DNA from: JAMXLO01 sp041487355
Lineage (GTDB): Bacteria > Pseudomonadota > Alphaproteobacteria > Acetobacterales > Acetobacteraceae
Length of the DNA: 5,779 nt
Assembly (NCBI GenBank): GCA_041487355.1
Contig: JBGPND010000291.1
Location: 1 to 5,779 of the forward strand
Reading direction: 5' to 3'
Under the pieces are notes generated by a model. It saw only the letters and a program-made list of their open reading frames with translations, was not told the origin of the DNA and made no database searches. Shown here in pieces: positions 5,621 through 5,779 of the stretch. Numbering within the stretch: the stretch's first letter is position 1; each line of letters starts with the position of its first letter. The position numbers were made by a program, and so were the translations under genes.

Positions 5621-5636
5621 CATTATCATATATAGA
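5621..5636 (+). promoter_or_regulatory. AT-rich -10-like sequence in the element's right end
   Basis: The outer terminal block contains TATATA (5629-5634), 22 bp before the ATG at 5656. No good -35 is found 16-18 bp upstream. If it is functional, the mobile element supplies the promoter for the following gene. A short GGGG (5640-5643) and CCCC (5652-5655) complementarity in the leader could mask the start. Confidence 0.25.
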
Positions 5637-5655
5637 GACGGGGTAGACTGGCCCC

Positions 5656-5779
5656 ATGCCCGAGACCGATCCCACCCAGCCATTCTTCCTGATCGTCGCC
5701 GACCATGACCAGGGCTTCTTCTCCATCGAAGGCCCGATGACCGATGATCGCCCCTGGCATTCCGCCGCCCGGCATGTCC
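5656..5779 (+). CDS. Unrecognised protein, N-terminal part only (runs off the window)
   Basis: An open frame begins at ATG 5656 and remains open to the window end, giving 41 codons. The translation starts MPETDPTQPFFLIVADHD and continues with QGFFSIEGPMTDDRPWHSAA. Evidence for coding is the uninterrupted frame with GC-rich third positions and a start that follows an AT-rich leader. The segment IVADHDQGFFSIEGPMTDDRPW has the look of small alphaproteobacterial hypothetical proteins I have seen, but I cannot name a family or function. No clear Shine-Dalgarno is present; CCCC directly precedes the ATG. The gene lies just outside the IS91-type element's right boundary, so its expression may depend on the insertion. 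Confidence 0.55.
   Translation, partial: MPETDPTQPFFLIVADHDQGFFSIEGPMTDDRPWHSAARHV

Larger units (their letters stand above)
3002..5636 (+). mobile_element. IS91-type element with tyrosine recombinase and Y2 transposase
   Basis: The core is a tyrosine recombinase gene followed 12 bp later by an IS91-family HUH transposase gene, a known pairing in proteobacterial IS91-like elements. Outside the genes, two blocks repeat in inverted orientation: 3002-3017 with 5621-5636, and 3022-3036 with 5518-5532. These define ends at about 3002 and 5636, or 3022 and 5532 if only the inner block is terminal. I see no convincing target duplication, as expected for the rolling-circle-like mechanism of this family. 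The right end contains an extra 81-bp palindrome. The exact outer boundaries are inferred, not proven. Confidence 0.75.
5518..5636 (-). repeat. Right terminal inverted repeat of the IS91-type element, split by a palindrome
   Basis: The inner block AGCGGTTTAGTCCAA (5518-5532) and outer block CATTATCATATATAGA (5621-5636) mirror the two left-end blocks with one mismatch each. They are separated by 88 bp here against 4 bp on the left. Nearly all the extra DNA is the palindrome at 5535-5615. Confidence 0.68.
5274..5655. other. Non-coding right end of the IS91-type element and leader of the next gene
   Basis: There is no convincing gene in these 382 bases. From 5274 to about 5517 lies GC-rich subterminal DNA after the transposase stop; in this family it should contain the replication-origin-like end (oriIS), but I cannot place the nick site. 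Positions 5518-5532 are the inner terminal block, 5535-5615 an 81-bp palindrome, 5621-5636 the outer terminal block, and 5637-5655 the leader of the partial gene. Confidence 0.65.

Overview
The window is high-GC DNA (close to 70% G+C in the flanking genes by eye) with an alphaproteobacterial look. The first two genes resemble proteins I know from Rhodospirillales/Acetobacteraceae-type genomes, the Shine-Dalgarno sequences are G-rich, and the window opens with a C/G-rich palindromic intergenic repeat of a style common in such genomes. The host assignment is inference from protein and repeat style, not from a marker gene.

Layout. (1) 1-61: a perfect 27-bp inverted repeat. (2) 86-1277: a two-gene operon, a short-chain dehydrogenase/reductase followed by a DUF1348 (NTF2-like) protein. 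(3) 1278-1613: no gene, but a MITE-like element (about 1421-1542) and a dyad directly upstream of the next gene. (4) 1614-2915: an accessory pair, a serine recombinase and a much lower-GC gene for an unrecognised two-helix membrane protein. (5) About 3002-5636: an IS91-type mobile element with a tyrosine recombinase followed by a Y2/HUH transposase. (6) 5656 to the end: the start of an unrecognised gene that runs out of the window.

The most notable structure is at the ends of the IS91-type element. Left and right ends share two inverted-repeat blocks, TCTAYATATGATAATG (15/16 match) and TTGGACTAAACYGCT (14/15 match). On the left the blocks are 4 bp apart. On the right they are separated by 88 bp, nearly all of it a separate 81-bp imperfect palindrome (5535-5615). 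The simplest reading is that a small palindromic element later inserted into the right terminus. Two-block inverted repeats of this kind are not what the classical IS91 description predicts, and they suggest that the tyrosine recombinase takes part in end recognition.

The accessory pair in (4) is the other region of interest. Its dyad motif (TTTGCATRACTT) recurs in inverted orientation just after the membrane-protein gene, so the serine recombinase and its neighbour may form a discrete, possibly invertible or mobile, cargo unit. I see no CRISPR array, tRNA, rRNA or known defence cassette. The membrane protein is the only candidate for an undescribed function.
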